A DNA stretch of 30,253 nt from DATDEW01 sp046590205. GTDB taxonomy: Bacteria > Bacteroidota > Ignavibacteria > Palsa-1295. The position numbers and the translations under genes were made by a program. The notes beneath the pieces are model-generated. The model was not told where the DNA came from. It saw only the letters and a program-made list of their open reading frames with translations, and made no database searches. The stretch covers positions 1-30,253 of the forward strand of contig JBKJTT010000104.1 in NCBI GenBank assembly GCA_046590205.1. The letters run 5' to 3'. Below, in pieces: positions 7,953 to 15,338 of the stretch (the stretch's first letter is position 1; each line of letters opens with the position of its first letter).

Positions 7953-9455
7953 TTGCTTCGCACAACGTTCATACTCCTTTTTCTCTCGTCGTCGCTATTT
8001 GCTCAAAGCAGCGACGACGGGCGATATATACTCGGCTCACTAACAATAAAAGGTAATGTGCTTATTAGTCAGGAAGAACTGCGCTCGATGTTTCGTACCC
8101 ATGAAGGGGACACAATTCGCGAAGCTATAATTGAAGAAGATATACAGCGTATCATCGCAAAGTATAGCGACGTGGGATATCCACTTGCGAAAGTTATAAC
8201 CGAATCTATTGTACCTCGTGACTCGAACATACTTGATATGACATTGCGTATTGAAGAAGGAATCCAGCCGAGAGTTGTTGCGATGAATGTGCTCGGCTTA
8301 ACAAGCACCGATACCGATATTGTCACCAGAGAGTTTTCAATAGAGAGGCGACCACTTTATTCACCCAAAAGTATTAACGCTGCGCGAAACAAAGTAAACC
8401 GTCTCGGCATATTTTCTTCCGTCGGCCAACCGCAGTTGATAAAATATAACGATTCATCTCTCGGACTTTCGCTTGCAGTCAGTGAAGGGAATACAACATT
8501 CATTGACGGTATCATCGGCTATGGTCCTGCGCCGGGAATTGACGAGAAGCCCATCATCAGTGGTTTTCTGACTCTTGACTTTCGCAATATCGGCGGCACT
8601 GCCCGCGCAGCGAGCTTTCGCTTCAGAAGGGAAGACCCCGCAAAACAGCAACTTGACCTATTCTATCGCGAACCGTGGTTCTTGAACTATCCCGTTTCGC
8701 TCGAGGGAAGTTTTGGTGCACGCGATGAGGATTCGATATATTCGCGAATCAATACATCGCTATCAGCAGGCATATTCCTCAATGATATCACAACAATAAC
8801 TGGACTTGTTGGCTATGAATCCGTTACACCCGGCAGTGTGAAGGTAGTCTATGCAACAACAGCACTTCGCACCGGGCTATATATAGATATAGATACTCGC
8901 AATGATATCTTTGCTCCGACAAACGGATTTCAAGTTAAGCTCGATGGTATCTTCAATGCAAAGAGCGTTTCGGGTACAACGATCTATGATTCTCTTGGTG
9001 AAGTAAGTACATCTGTAACGCAAGTAAATCTTTTAGCGACGGGATATATACCGACCTTCACAGAACGGTGGGTTCTTGTTGCAAAGTTGAACGGCGCGAA
9101 CATTGACGGCGGCACAGGGAAGCTACAACAGAACGACCTCTACCGCATCGGCGGCTTGCGAACACTTCGCGGATACTATGAGTCGGAGTTCACGGCGTCG
9201 CTTTCGCTCATCGGAACCCTTGAGTATCGGCTGATGCTTTCAGGGGCATCTTTTATCTCTGTCTTTTTGGATTTCGGATATCTCGAACGCAAAGAAGGAA
9301 TCGGGTTTTCATCAATGAAAGAATATCCACTAAGTTATGGGATCGGCTTATCGTTCGGTACGAAGGTAGGCATATTTCAAGCCAACATTGCTCTGCCTAA
9401 AGGCGAAGAACTCGGCAACGCAAAACTACACTTTGGGCTTACTGCCGACTTATGA
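7953..9455 (+). CDS. Omp85-superfamily outer-membrane protein with POTRA domains (BamA/TamA-like)
   Basis: A 500-residue outer-membrane protein. A signal peptide (residues 1-18, ending LFAQ) supports the unusual TTG start at 7953, three bases after the yidB stop. Two POTRA-like domains follow, about 25-100 ('LTIKGNVLISQEELRSMF') and 103-180, then a C-terminal 16-strand-type barrel (about 190-500). The barrel contains the family's conserved loop motif as GGLRTLRGY near residue 406. BamA has five POTRAs, TamA three and two-partner transporters two, so this two-POTRA form is a minor Omp85 member rather than the essential BamA. The substrate is unknown. It overlaps the rnhB start by four bases (ATGA), showing tight translational coupling. 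Confidence 0.85.
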   Translation: MLRTTFILLFLSSSLFAQSSDDGRYILGSLTIKGNVLISQEELRSMFRTHEGDTIREAIIEEDIQRIIAKYSDVGYPLAKVITESIVPRDSNILDMTLRIEEGIQPRVVAMNVLGLTSTDTDIVTREFSIERRPLYSPKSINAARNKVNRLGIFSSVGQPQLIKYNDSSLGLSLAVSEGNTTFIDGIIGYGPAPGIDEKPIISGFLTLDFRNIGGTARAASFRFRREDPAKQQLDLFYREPWFLNYPVSLEGSFGARDEDSIYSRINTSLSAGIFLNDITTITGLVGYESVTPGSVKVVYATTALRTGLYIDIDTRNDIFAPTNGFQVKLDGIFNAKSVSGTTIYDSLGEVSTSVTQVNLLATGYIPTFTERWVLVAKLNGANIDGGTGKLQQNDLYRIGGLRTLRGYYESEFTASLSLIGTLEYRLMLSGASFISVFLDFGYLERKEGIGFSSMKEYPLSYGIGLSFGTKVGIFQANIALPKGEELGNAKLHFGLTADL

Positions 9456-10102
9456 TAGGACTGACATGGGACTTTGAGTTATCGTTATCGCCTACGAGCG
9501 ATATTATCGTCATCGGCATTGATGAAGCAGGCAGGGGTCCGCTTGCAGGTCCGGTTGTTGCGGCAGCGGTGTTGTTTCCGGCATCATTTGAAAGTAAGGG
9601 CATGACCCTTAATGACTCGAAGAAACTTCGTGAGCATCAAAGGGATGAGTTGTTCGAGTATATTCACCAGAACGCATCGGCAACCGGAATTGGTATCGTA
9701 GCGCCAACTGAAATAGACCAGATCAATATCCTTGCCGCAACGATGCGTGCAATGACCATTGCAGTCAACGAACTTGCATCTAAGATATCATTATCTCAAG
9801 AGCAAACACTTCTTCTGGTTGACGGTAATTATTTCCGGACGGAGTTGCCGTACAAATACAGAACAATCATTGAAGGCGACGGATTATGCCCAAGCATTGC
9901 CGCCGCGTCTATTCTTGCGAAAGTCACCCGCGACAGGATGATGAAAGAACTTGATGCTGTCTATCCCCATTACGGATTTGCTTCTCATAAAGGATATGCA
10001 ACCAGAGCACATCGTGATGCCATCATTAAACATGGTTACTGCCCCGAACACAGAAAAAGCTTTAAGCTAAAGTCGCTAGAGCAGATTGAGATATTTGGTT
10101 GA
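9452..10102 (+). CDS. rnhB: Ribonuclease HII
   Basis: Cytoplasmic ribonuclease HII, 216 residues, which cuts the RNA strand of RNA-DNA hybrids and starts removal of single ribonucleotides from DNA. The signature IGIDEAGRGPLAGPVV sits at residues 21-36. The four acidic metal ligands are visible as Asp24, Glu25, Asp124 (LLVDGNYF) and Asp161 (VTRDRMM), followed by 'YPHYGFASHKGYAT' and 'HRKSF'. Length is normal. The ATG overlaps the stop of the upstream Omp85 gene (ATGA). About 16 residues precede the usual start of the domain, but no better start is apparent. Confidence 0.97.
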   Translation: MIGLTWDFELSLSPTSDIIVIGIDEAGRGPLAGPVVAAAVLFPASFESKGMTLNDSKKLREHQRDELFEYIHQNASATGIGIVAPTEIDQINILAATMRAMTIAVNELASKISLSQEQTLLLVDGNYFRTELPYKYRTIIEGDGLCPSIAAASILAKVTRDRMMKELDAVYPHYGFASHKGYATRAHRDAIIKHGYCPEHRKSFKLKSLEQIEIFG

Positions 10103-10121
10103 AATACATCTGTTTTCGCAT

Positions 10122-10155
10122 TTTGAGGTCGCTGCGATTTCCTGACGTATTTTTG
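10122..10155 (+). promoter_or_regulatory. Promoter of the ECF sigma / anti-sigma operon
   Basis: TTTG (10122-10125), a 22-base spacer and TATTTTTG (10148-10155) match the Bacteroidota housekeeping promoter, so basal expression does not seem to depend on the ECF sigma factor itself. The GTG start follows 14 bases after the -7 box, giving a leader of about 10 bases or less. Confidence 0.6.
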
Positions 10156-10169
10156 CAGTAATCACTACT

Positions 10170-10847
10170 GTGGCAAACAGCCCAAATACCATATCGCGTG
10201 CAAACCCTGAAAAAAGCTCTATCGGTGCAAACCGAGCGGGGTATTCTTTACGTATAGATAGAGAGGCATCAAACGACTTTGACTTGCTTTTACTGGCTGA
10301 AATAGCCAGAAAGAACGATGATGCACTCATGCGACTCTATGATAAGTATCGTCGCAGTGTCTATTCGATGCTGCTACGAATTGTTAAAATAGAGTCAGAA
10401 GCGGAAGAACTCCTGCAGGATGTCTTCATGCAAGTTTGGGAGAAGGCAGAGCTTTTTGATGCGGAGCGCGGGTTCTTTGATACCTGGCTCTTTACATTGA
10501 CGCATAATAAAGCTATTAATACCCTTCGTTCGCGGCTCTATAAAAAGAACGCCCAAGAAGACAGAAAAGATATTCAGGATCTTGCAAACGTCGTTTCGCC
10601 ACATACGACACAAGAGACTACCCCACTAAGTGAACAGGAAGCGGCTGATGACCGTAAGGCGGTGCTCGATGCTCTGGATAAAATTCCGAGTGATCAGCGC
10701 GACGCTCTGATGCTTGCTTATTATGAAGGACTTTCCCAATCGGAGATCGCCGAGAAGCTCGGTGTGCCGCTTGGTACAATAAAGACGCGAATGCGTCAAG
10801 GTATGATAAAGCTGCAAGGACTCTTAGGAGAACTACGCAGAAATTAA
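10170..10847 (+). CDS. ECF-type RNA polymerase sigma factor (SigK/RskA-paired class)
   Basis: A 225-residue ECF sigma factor starting at a GTG. Residues about 1-40 are a poorly conserved extension. Sigma region 2 lies at about 50-115 ('LMRLYDKYRRSVYSMLLRIV', 'AEELLQDVFMQVWEKAE', 'FDTWLFTLTHNKAINTLR'). Region 4 with its helix-turn-helix lies at about 165-220 ('LDKIPSDQRDALMLAYYEGLSQSEIAEKLGVPLGTIKTRM', given here as the landmark stretch from LDKIPS to KTRMRQG). A 30-residue hydrophilic linker joins them. It directs RNA polymerase to its own promoters when released from its anti-sigma factor, which is encoded three bases downstream. This pairing with an RskA-like gene is typical of the SigK-like ECF group. 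The inducing signal is unknown. Confidence 0.93.
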   Translation: MANSPNTISRANPEKSSIGANRAGYSLRIDREASNDFDLLLLAEIARKNDDALMRLYDKYRRSVYSMLLRIVKIESEAEELLQDVFMQVWEKAELFDAERGFFDTWLFTLTHNKAINTLRSRLYKKNAQEDRKDIQDLANVVSPHTTQETTPLSEQEAADDRKAVLDALDKIPSDQRDALMLAYYEGLSQSEIAEKLGVPLGTIKTRMRQGMIKLQGLLGELRRN

Positions 10848-10850
10848 TTA

Positions 10851-11762
10851 ATGGCAGACGAACAGACATATAGCAATTCAGAACAACTTCGCCGTGATCG
10901 GATCGAAGAGCTTGCCGCAGCCTATGCGCTCGGGGCACTCTTTGATGACGAACATGGGATGCAGGAGTTCGAGCAGTTAGTCGAATCAAGCGATCCGTAT
11001 ATGGCGGAAGTGCTTGAGACTATGCTCGATGCTTCGACCGTTCTTGCCTTCGCAGCTCCCCAAGAGGAGCCGCGTGATGCTGTACGCTCTGAACTCCTGT
11101 CTCGTGTCCAACTGACCAAACAAGATACCCGTTCTCGCGGTCGGGAGCGTGGTACCGGATATTCCGATAATCGCGAGCCAGTCCCATTTAGCATCTTAGA
11201 AAATAAGCTCAAGAAGAGAACTCGTACCCTCGTCGGTGTTTCTGTTGTTGCAGGGCTGATGCTCTGTGTGCTTGGTTCATTACTTATCTTCCGCTCGGCG
11301 GATATGACGGCGCGTGATGTTGCTGTTACCGATCTCAAGAAGCAGCGTGATTCGCTCATGGTTATGATGGGGGATATGTCGAAGACTGATTCTGCCGCCA
11401 AAGCGATGTTCGCGCTCTTCAGCGAAAAGAATTCTTCTGTCGTGATGATGGCATCAACTGCCGAGAAACAGCCCCAGACCCACCGCGTCTATTTCAGCCG
11501 CGAGCAGAAGAAGATATTCGTTATGAAAGAATCTCTTCCACCGCTTGAAAAAGGGAAAATCTACGAACTTTGGCTCATCAAGGGCTCTGCTGCCCCGATG
11601 CCTGTTGGCGTATTTGATATTACCTCGAAACAATCTATCTTCACATTCTCCGCTCCGCTCGATGATGCCGACGCATTCGCAGTCTCAATCGAACCCGAAG
11701 GCGGCAGCCAATCCCCGCAAGGACCAGTCGTCATGGTTGGCAAAGTCCCCACCAAACTTTAG
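10851..11762 (+). CDS. RskA-like membrane anti-sigma factor
   Basis: A 303-residue single-pass membrane protein. The N-terminal cytoplasmic part (about 1-100) contains 'IEELAAAYALGALFDDE', the usual zinc-free anti-sigma domain start of RskA proteins. A basic stretch (KKRTR) precedes the membrane helix at about 127-148. A short coiled segment and an outer RskA C-terminal domain (about 175-303) follow, with 'LPPLEKGKIYELWLIKGSAAPMPVGVFD' as landmark and 'FAVSIEPEGGSQSPQGPVV' near the end. It should hold the upstream sigma factor at the membrane and release it on regulated proteolysis or a redox/envelope cue. The His and Cys ligands typical of zinc-binding anti-sigma factors are not evident. The gene pair is transcribed as one unit. 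Confidence 0.92.
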   Translation: MADEQTYSNSEQLRRDRIEELAAAYALGALFDDEHGMQEFEQLVESSDPYMAEVLETMLDASTVLAFAAPQEEPRDAVRSELLSRVQLTKQDTRSRGRERGTGYSDNREPVPFSILENKLKKRTRTLVGVSVVAGLMLCVLGSLLIFRSADMTARDVAVTDLKKQRDSLMVMMGDMSKTDSAAKAMFALFSEKNSSVVMMASTAEKQPQTHRVYFSREQKKIFVMKESLPPLEKGKIYELWLIKGSAAPMPVGVFDITSKQSIFTFSAPLDDADAFAVSIEPEGGSQSPQGPVVMVGKVPTKL

Positions 11763-12123
11763 TCAGTTTTCCTCTGCAACTCATTATAATTCAATATTAT
11801 CACTGTGCACCACGCGGGGAAATGATGAATGTGGAATGATGAATTATGAATGAGGTTTGGGGTGGTGCTGTAAATGTACACATGGTCATATTTAGGTTTG
11901 GTGGTATGGGCGTATGGTTGGGGTTTTGGGAAGACCCTAAACTATCAAACTTTCAACATCTCCAAACTTCCCCATGCAAATATACGAAATCCGACCCATA
12001 TCCCGCAAGATGCTCGTGCAAAATACACTGTAACCCATTAAAAATCAACAAGATAATCTTTGGGAATCTCTGAAATCGCCGTTTCCTGCTCATTTTCAGC
12101 ATTTCCGGTAGGCACCGATCGTA
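11763..12123. repeat. Dispersed intergenic repeat, copy A
   Basis: This non-coding stretch begins right after the anti-sigma stop and aligns with 26968-27428. Shared blocks, in the same order, are AACTCATT...GTGTGCAC/CTGTGCAC, TGGTGCTGTAAAT with TACACATG, GGTGGTATGG with CGTATGG, TCCAAACTTC, GCAAGATGCTCG, CCATT with AACAAGATAATCTT, GCCGTTTC, and finally GGTAGGCACC with ATCGTA. By eye the two copies are about 70% alike where they align. Neither has a sustained conserved reading frame, so it is probably a non-coding repeat family. Copy A lacks about 100 bases present in copy B. Confidence 0.6.
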
Positions 12124-12255
12124 GGGGCTCGCCGGTGGCGTGCCCATCACCGAAGGTGATTCCCCATAACGATGTAACCCCAACATTCACAGATGAACCT
12201 CAAGAACCATACCAACAACTGAAAAACGGGCACGCCACCGGCGAGCCCCTACGAT
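12118..12255. repeat. Perfect 28-bp inverted repeat around an 82-base interior
   Basis: The arms at 12118-12145 and 12228-12255 are exact reverse complements (left arm starts ATCGTAGGGGCTCGCC). The interior holds a second hairpin, ATCACC-GAA-GGTGAT at 12146-12160, directly against the left arm. The element lies immediately upstream of the promoter box at 12262 and immediately after dispersed repeat copy A. No transposase is encoded. It may be a small non-autonomous palindromic element. Confidence 0.8.
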
Positions 12256-12261
12256 ATGACG

Positions 12262-12269
12262 TATTTTTG
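12262..12269 (+). promoter_or_regulatory. -7 promoter box upstream of the BNR/T9SS gene at 12338
   Basis: TATTTTTG (12262-12269) matches TAnnTTTG and lies 7 bases beyond the right arm of the inverted repeat. An ATG follows after exactly 5 bases, but it opens only a 14-codon ORF. The main gene starts 63 bases further on. No -33 TTTG is seen, because that position lies inside the GC-rich repeat arm. Confidence 0.45.
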
Positions 12270-12274
12270 CCCTA

Positions 12275-12319
12275 ATGTGTCGCATCCTTTTGGATTCTTT
12301 ACTTGTCTTTGAGAGATAA
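12275..12319 (+). other. Possible 14-codon leader ORF
   Basis: ATG at 12275, 5 bases after the -7 box, starts MCRILLDSLLVFER and stops at TAA 12317-12319, 18 bases before the main ATG at 12338. The placement is the same as for the leaderless starts of ruvC, the glycosidase and mpl, so it may be translated. It could equally be chance. It is not an obvious attenuator peptide, although it has four Leu and two Arg in 14 residues. Confidence 0.25.
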
Positions 12320-12337
12320 AAAAGCAAGGTCATTTTT

Positions 12338-13864
12338 ATGCGTCTACCCATACTGATATGGTTGCTGTTGTTGTCCTCATTTGTGGGGGTACGGGCCTAT
12401 GCGCAACTTCCAAACGGTAAGCCACTTCCAAATGAATGGGAGTACGTAGGCACAATACCGGATTCTGCTTTTAATGCACCCATCGCAAAAAAAGATTATC
12501 ATTTTATCGGAAATAAAATCATTATTCCTTCCTCACTTGATACGGCTGATGGTGTAGCTGGCGTTATAGTCTCTGAAGATGCAGGAAAAACTTGGTCAAT
12601 CAGAGTTTTTCCGTTCCTTACTAATGGAGTTACAAATGGTGTCAACCCAATTAGTGGGACGCTGTATGCTGTTGGGAGAGAATCTGACAGTGTTTGGAGG
12701 TTTTACATTTCTTACGACCTTGGGGTATCCTTTATGCGGTATGAGATTAACAATACATTGAAGTACCCAAATGTACCTGCACCTGGTTTTCGCTCATTAA
12801 ATCCCCATGATACGAATGATATTTTGCTTGAACGTTCTATCCAATATGGTTTTGATTATGGGAATGATTTTTACCGTTCTGTCGATGGCGGAAAAACTTG
12901 GAAATGGGTTGATTATTTTCCTTCAGCGGTAGATGGATCTGGACAGTACTCCGAATTAACCTTTGATGTTCGCACACCCGGTCTTTGGTATGCTTCTGTC
13001 ATAGGTGCTTATCATGGTTTAACTAAAACGTCACATCGTTCTTATAATCAGGGGTATACATGGGAATACATAGACCATTTTGGCGAGTACGCTGGGATAG
13101 GGAAAGAAGGAGAGTTGCGCAATAAGTGGTATTATCCAGGCTTTATTAATGTTCGTGGATTTTATAATTCATTTGCTTTTGAAACACAGCAGGAGTATGT
13201 TGATTGGGCAAAGAATGCTCTGCCTAATACACCATATGCCCATGGAGAAGATGGTTATTCTATAATTATCAATTCATATATATACGATCATAATAACCCA
13301 CACACTGCCTTTTTTAATCTTCATGAAAGTAAACGTCCTGTTGTAACAGACACACTATCATTCGGGAATGTATACATATTCAGAACCGATAATGACGGAG
13401 AAACCTTCGAGCAAATTAATATCGATTTCGATACGAGTAGAAACCTTGGATTAGTAGGATTTGATGAGCATAGCTACATTGTATATGGTTTTCTTAGTAG
13501 CGGCTATGAAGTAGGTGCGGATTCAACTAAACGCTATAGATATCTCGTAAGAAGAAAATTACAAAAATCATTGATACCTTCGAGCAATGCAAATGTGGTA
13601 AAAATAGTTAATGTGAAGGTCTCACCTAACCCATCAGCAGACATGGTTGAGATTAATTATGATATTGGTAATTCGGCAAATGTTCGGTTAGATATTCTTT
13701 CAGCGACAGGAAACATCATTAGGAACATATATGATGGCTATCAACAAGATGGCAGTCAATCACTCTTGTGGAATATTCCGAATGTAATTCCTTCAGGAAA
13801 TTATATGCTTCGAGTCAAATCGGGTAATGAGATTGTAATGACAAATCTACTTGTGGTACGTTAA
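12338..13864 (+). CDS. Secreted BNR/Vps10-like repeat protein with T9SS sorting domain
   Basis: A 508-residue secreted protein: signal peptide about 1-23 (MRLPILIWLLLL to AYAQ), then a beta-propeller-like body and a T9SS sorting domain at about 425-508 ('VSPNPSADMVEINYDI', 'GNYMLRV', 'TNLLVVR'). BNR-type motifs (S/T-x-D-x-G-x-T-W) occur as SEDAGKTW, SVDGGKTWKW and TDNDGETF, with weaker copies between. Such propellers are related to sialidase/Vps10/HCF136 folds, but no sialidase active-site set is recognised, so I assign no enzyme activity. A possible AAGG ribosome binding site lies about 10 bases before the ATG. Base composition is noticeably richer in AT than the flanking housekeeping genes. 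Its stop codon overlaps that of the convergent BNR gene. Confidence 0.85.
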   Translation: MRLPILIWLLLLSSFVGVRAYAQLPNGKPLPNEWEYVGTIPDSAFNAPIAKKDYHFIGNKIIIPSSLDTADGVAGVIVSEDAGKTWSIRVFPFLTNGVTNGVNPISGTLYAVGRESDSVWRFYISYDLGVSFMRYEINNTLKYPNVPAPGFRSLNPHDTNDILLERSIQYGFDYGNDFYRSVDGGKTWKWVDYFPSAVDGSGQYSELTFDVRTPGLWYASVIGAYHGLTKTSHRSYNQGYTWEYIDHFGEYAGIGKEGELRNKWYYPGFINVRGFYNSFAFETQQEYVDWAKNALPNTPYAHGEDGYSIIINSYIYDHNNPHTAFFNLHESKRPVVTDTLSFGNVYIFRTDNDGETFEQINIDFDTSRNLGLVGFDEHSYIVYGFLSSGYEVGADSTKRYRYLVRRKLQKSLIPSSNANVVKIVNVKVSPNPSADMVEINYDIGNSANVRLDILSATGNIIRNIYDGYQQDGSQSLLWNIPNVIPSGNYMLRVKSGNEIVMTNLLVVR

Positions 13865-15210
13865 TACACTATCTTTGTCATCTTCCCACTGCCGTTGTAG
13901 CAATCGGTTTCTATCTGGTAATAGAATGTGCCTTCGGGGTAGCGGCTGCCATCGAACTCCATTGTATGTGTGCCGCTCTCGATGATGCCGTGGCTATCAA
14001 GGACTTCTAACTCTTTTCCGAGTGTGTTGTAAATACGAATCTTCACGCTTGATGCTTCAGGGAGTTCATAACGAATGCTCGTACGGAGTGAGAACGGCTC
14101 GGGACTAACAGAGGTGGTGAGAGGTTGAGGGAGGTGTTGTTTAATCCAAGTTTTGCCACCGTTAAAGGTATGGAGGATTGTCCCTCCGTAACCACATGCC
14201 CATCCATTGAGTGTATCTACAAACGCTATATCATTGAGAGGGATGTTCTCACTCGTATCTGTTGGATACCCTACAGTAGTCTTCTGCCTTTCCCAACTTA
14301 TCCCACCATCATTAGTTGTTAATATTGTACCCTTATTGCCTGATATATATCCCTTCAATGACGTAGGAAATGTGACTCCTAAAAACTGGGTATTTTGGAT
14401 GTTAGTTGTTACCGTATCCCAATTGATACCTCCATTTCTTGTAACGGCAATGCATTTCTTATCTCCAACTAGGATAATAAAATCACCCTTCGCCCATACA
14501 CCCCAAAGATCTTCCACTGGTGGCTTTATTATATTCTCCGTACAAATGGAATTCCATGTTTTACCTCCGTCTGTAGTCTTAGAGATACCGGAAAATACAG
14601 GGTTAGGTGTTGGTACACACAGACCAAGACCTCCGGTGACATACCCTACACGAGAATTCTCAAAGAATACTCTATGAATACCATCAACTTCAGGCATATA
14701 GCGTTGAGTGATTGTCCATGTTTTTCCTCTGTCAGTTGTTTTTGCCCACTCGCGTGAGGCAACAAAGGTAAAAATGGTGTCAAGACTAAATGCATGAAGC
14801 GGTCCCATCGTTGGTGCACCTATATTTACAAAGATTGTATCACTCCATGTTATGCCAGCATCAGTAGTATATTTAATATACTTCCCACTTGTTGCGATAG
14901 CAGTTTTGAAGTTGAGAATATCAGCTACTATGCAATCATAAGGCGTTGGTACAAACTCCCAATTATTACCACCATTGGTCGTTTTATACCAGACTCCGCT
15001 TCCTACCGCCCAGCCGGAGTCTCTATTAAAGAAATAGACACGATCAAGACGTGCCGCGGTACCGCTCTTCTGCTTATACCACCCTTCTCCTTCTGCCTGC
15101 GGCAGGTGAGGTGGTGTTCCGCCTTGTTCAATATGCGGCTGTGAATACGAACTGCCCGCTGTTATGAGCAGAGCACAAATAAGTAATGCGATGTGGGTTT
15201 TCATGTGCAT
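13861..15210 (-). CDS. Secreted YCF48/HCF136-like BNR propeller protein with T9SS sorting domain
   Basis: A 449-residue secreted protein. It starts MHMKTHIALLICALL; either the ATG at 15210 or the one at 15204 may be used, with an AGTAGAAG stretch just upstream. The signal peptide ends near residue 24 (SSYSQ). The body contains at least seven 'TTxGGxxW' BNR repeats (for example TTNGGNNW, TTDAGITW, TTDRGKTW, TTDGGKTW, TRNGGINW, FNGGKTW) interleaved with 'GWAVG/GWACG' strands, the layout of the YCF48/HCF136 seven-bladed propeller. A C-terminal T9SS sorting domain covers about 370-449 ('FSLRTSIRYELPEASSVKI', 'GTFYYQIETD', 'KIVY'). The role of such surface propellers in this phylum is unknown. It shares architecture with its convergent neighbour. 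Confidence 0.87.
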   Translation of the reverse strand: MHMKTHIALLICALLITAGSSYSQPHIEQGGTPPHLPQAEGEGWYKQKSGTAARLDRVYFFNRDSGWAVGSGVWYKTTNGGNNWEFVPTPYDCIVADILNFKTAIATSGKYIKYTTDAGITWSDTIFVNIGAPTMGPLHAFSLDTIFTFVASREWAKTTDRGKTWTITQRYMPEVDGIHRVFFENSRVGYVTGGLGLCVPTPNPVFSGISKTTDGGKTWNSICTENIIKPPVEDLWGVWAKGDFIILVGDKKCIAVTRNGGINWDTVTTNIQNTQFLGVTFPTSLKGYISGNKGTILTTNDGGISWERQKTTVGYPTDTSENIPLNDIAFVDTLNGWACGYGGTILHTFNGGKTWIKQHLPQPLTTSVSPEPFSLRTSIRYELPEASSVKIRIYNTLGKELEVLDSHGIIESGTHTMEFDGSRYPEGTFYYQIETDCYNGSGKMTKIVY

Positions 15211-15300
15211 CTTCTACTTATATAAAGACACCTAAAGGAAGGAATGGTTGCGGGAAAAAAGAGGGGATGTGGGAAGTGAGCGTCTATGAAATTTGGCATG

Positions 15301-15333
15301 TTGTATGGATAGGTGTTTTCTGTGGTAGTTTTG
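15301..15333 (+). promoter_or_regulatory. Promoter of ruvC with -7 box abutting the start codon
   Basis: TTG (15301-15303), a 22-base spacer and TAGTTTTG (15326-15333) match the Bacteroidota consensus. Five bases (CAGTT) separate the -7 box from the ruvC ATG at 15339, which predicts a leaderless or nearly leaderless mRNA. Confidence 0.6.
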
Positions 15334-15338
15334 CAGTT

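Noticed and set aside
11846..12275. Short plus- and minus-strand open frames in the intergenic block
   Set aside because: They translate repeat sequence, and no frame is shared with the related copy at 26968-27428.
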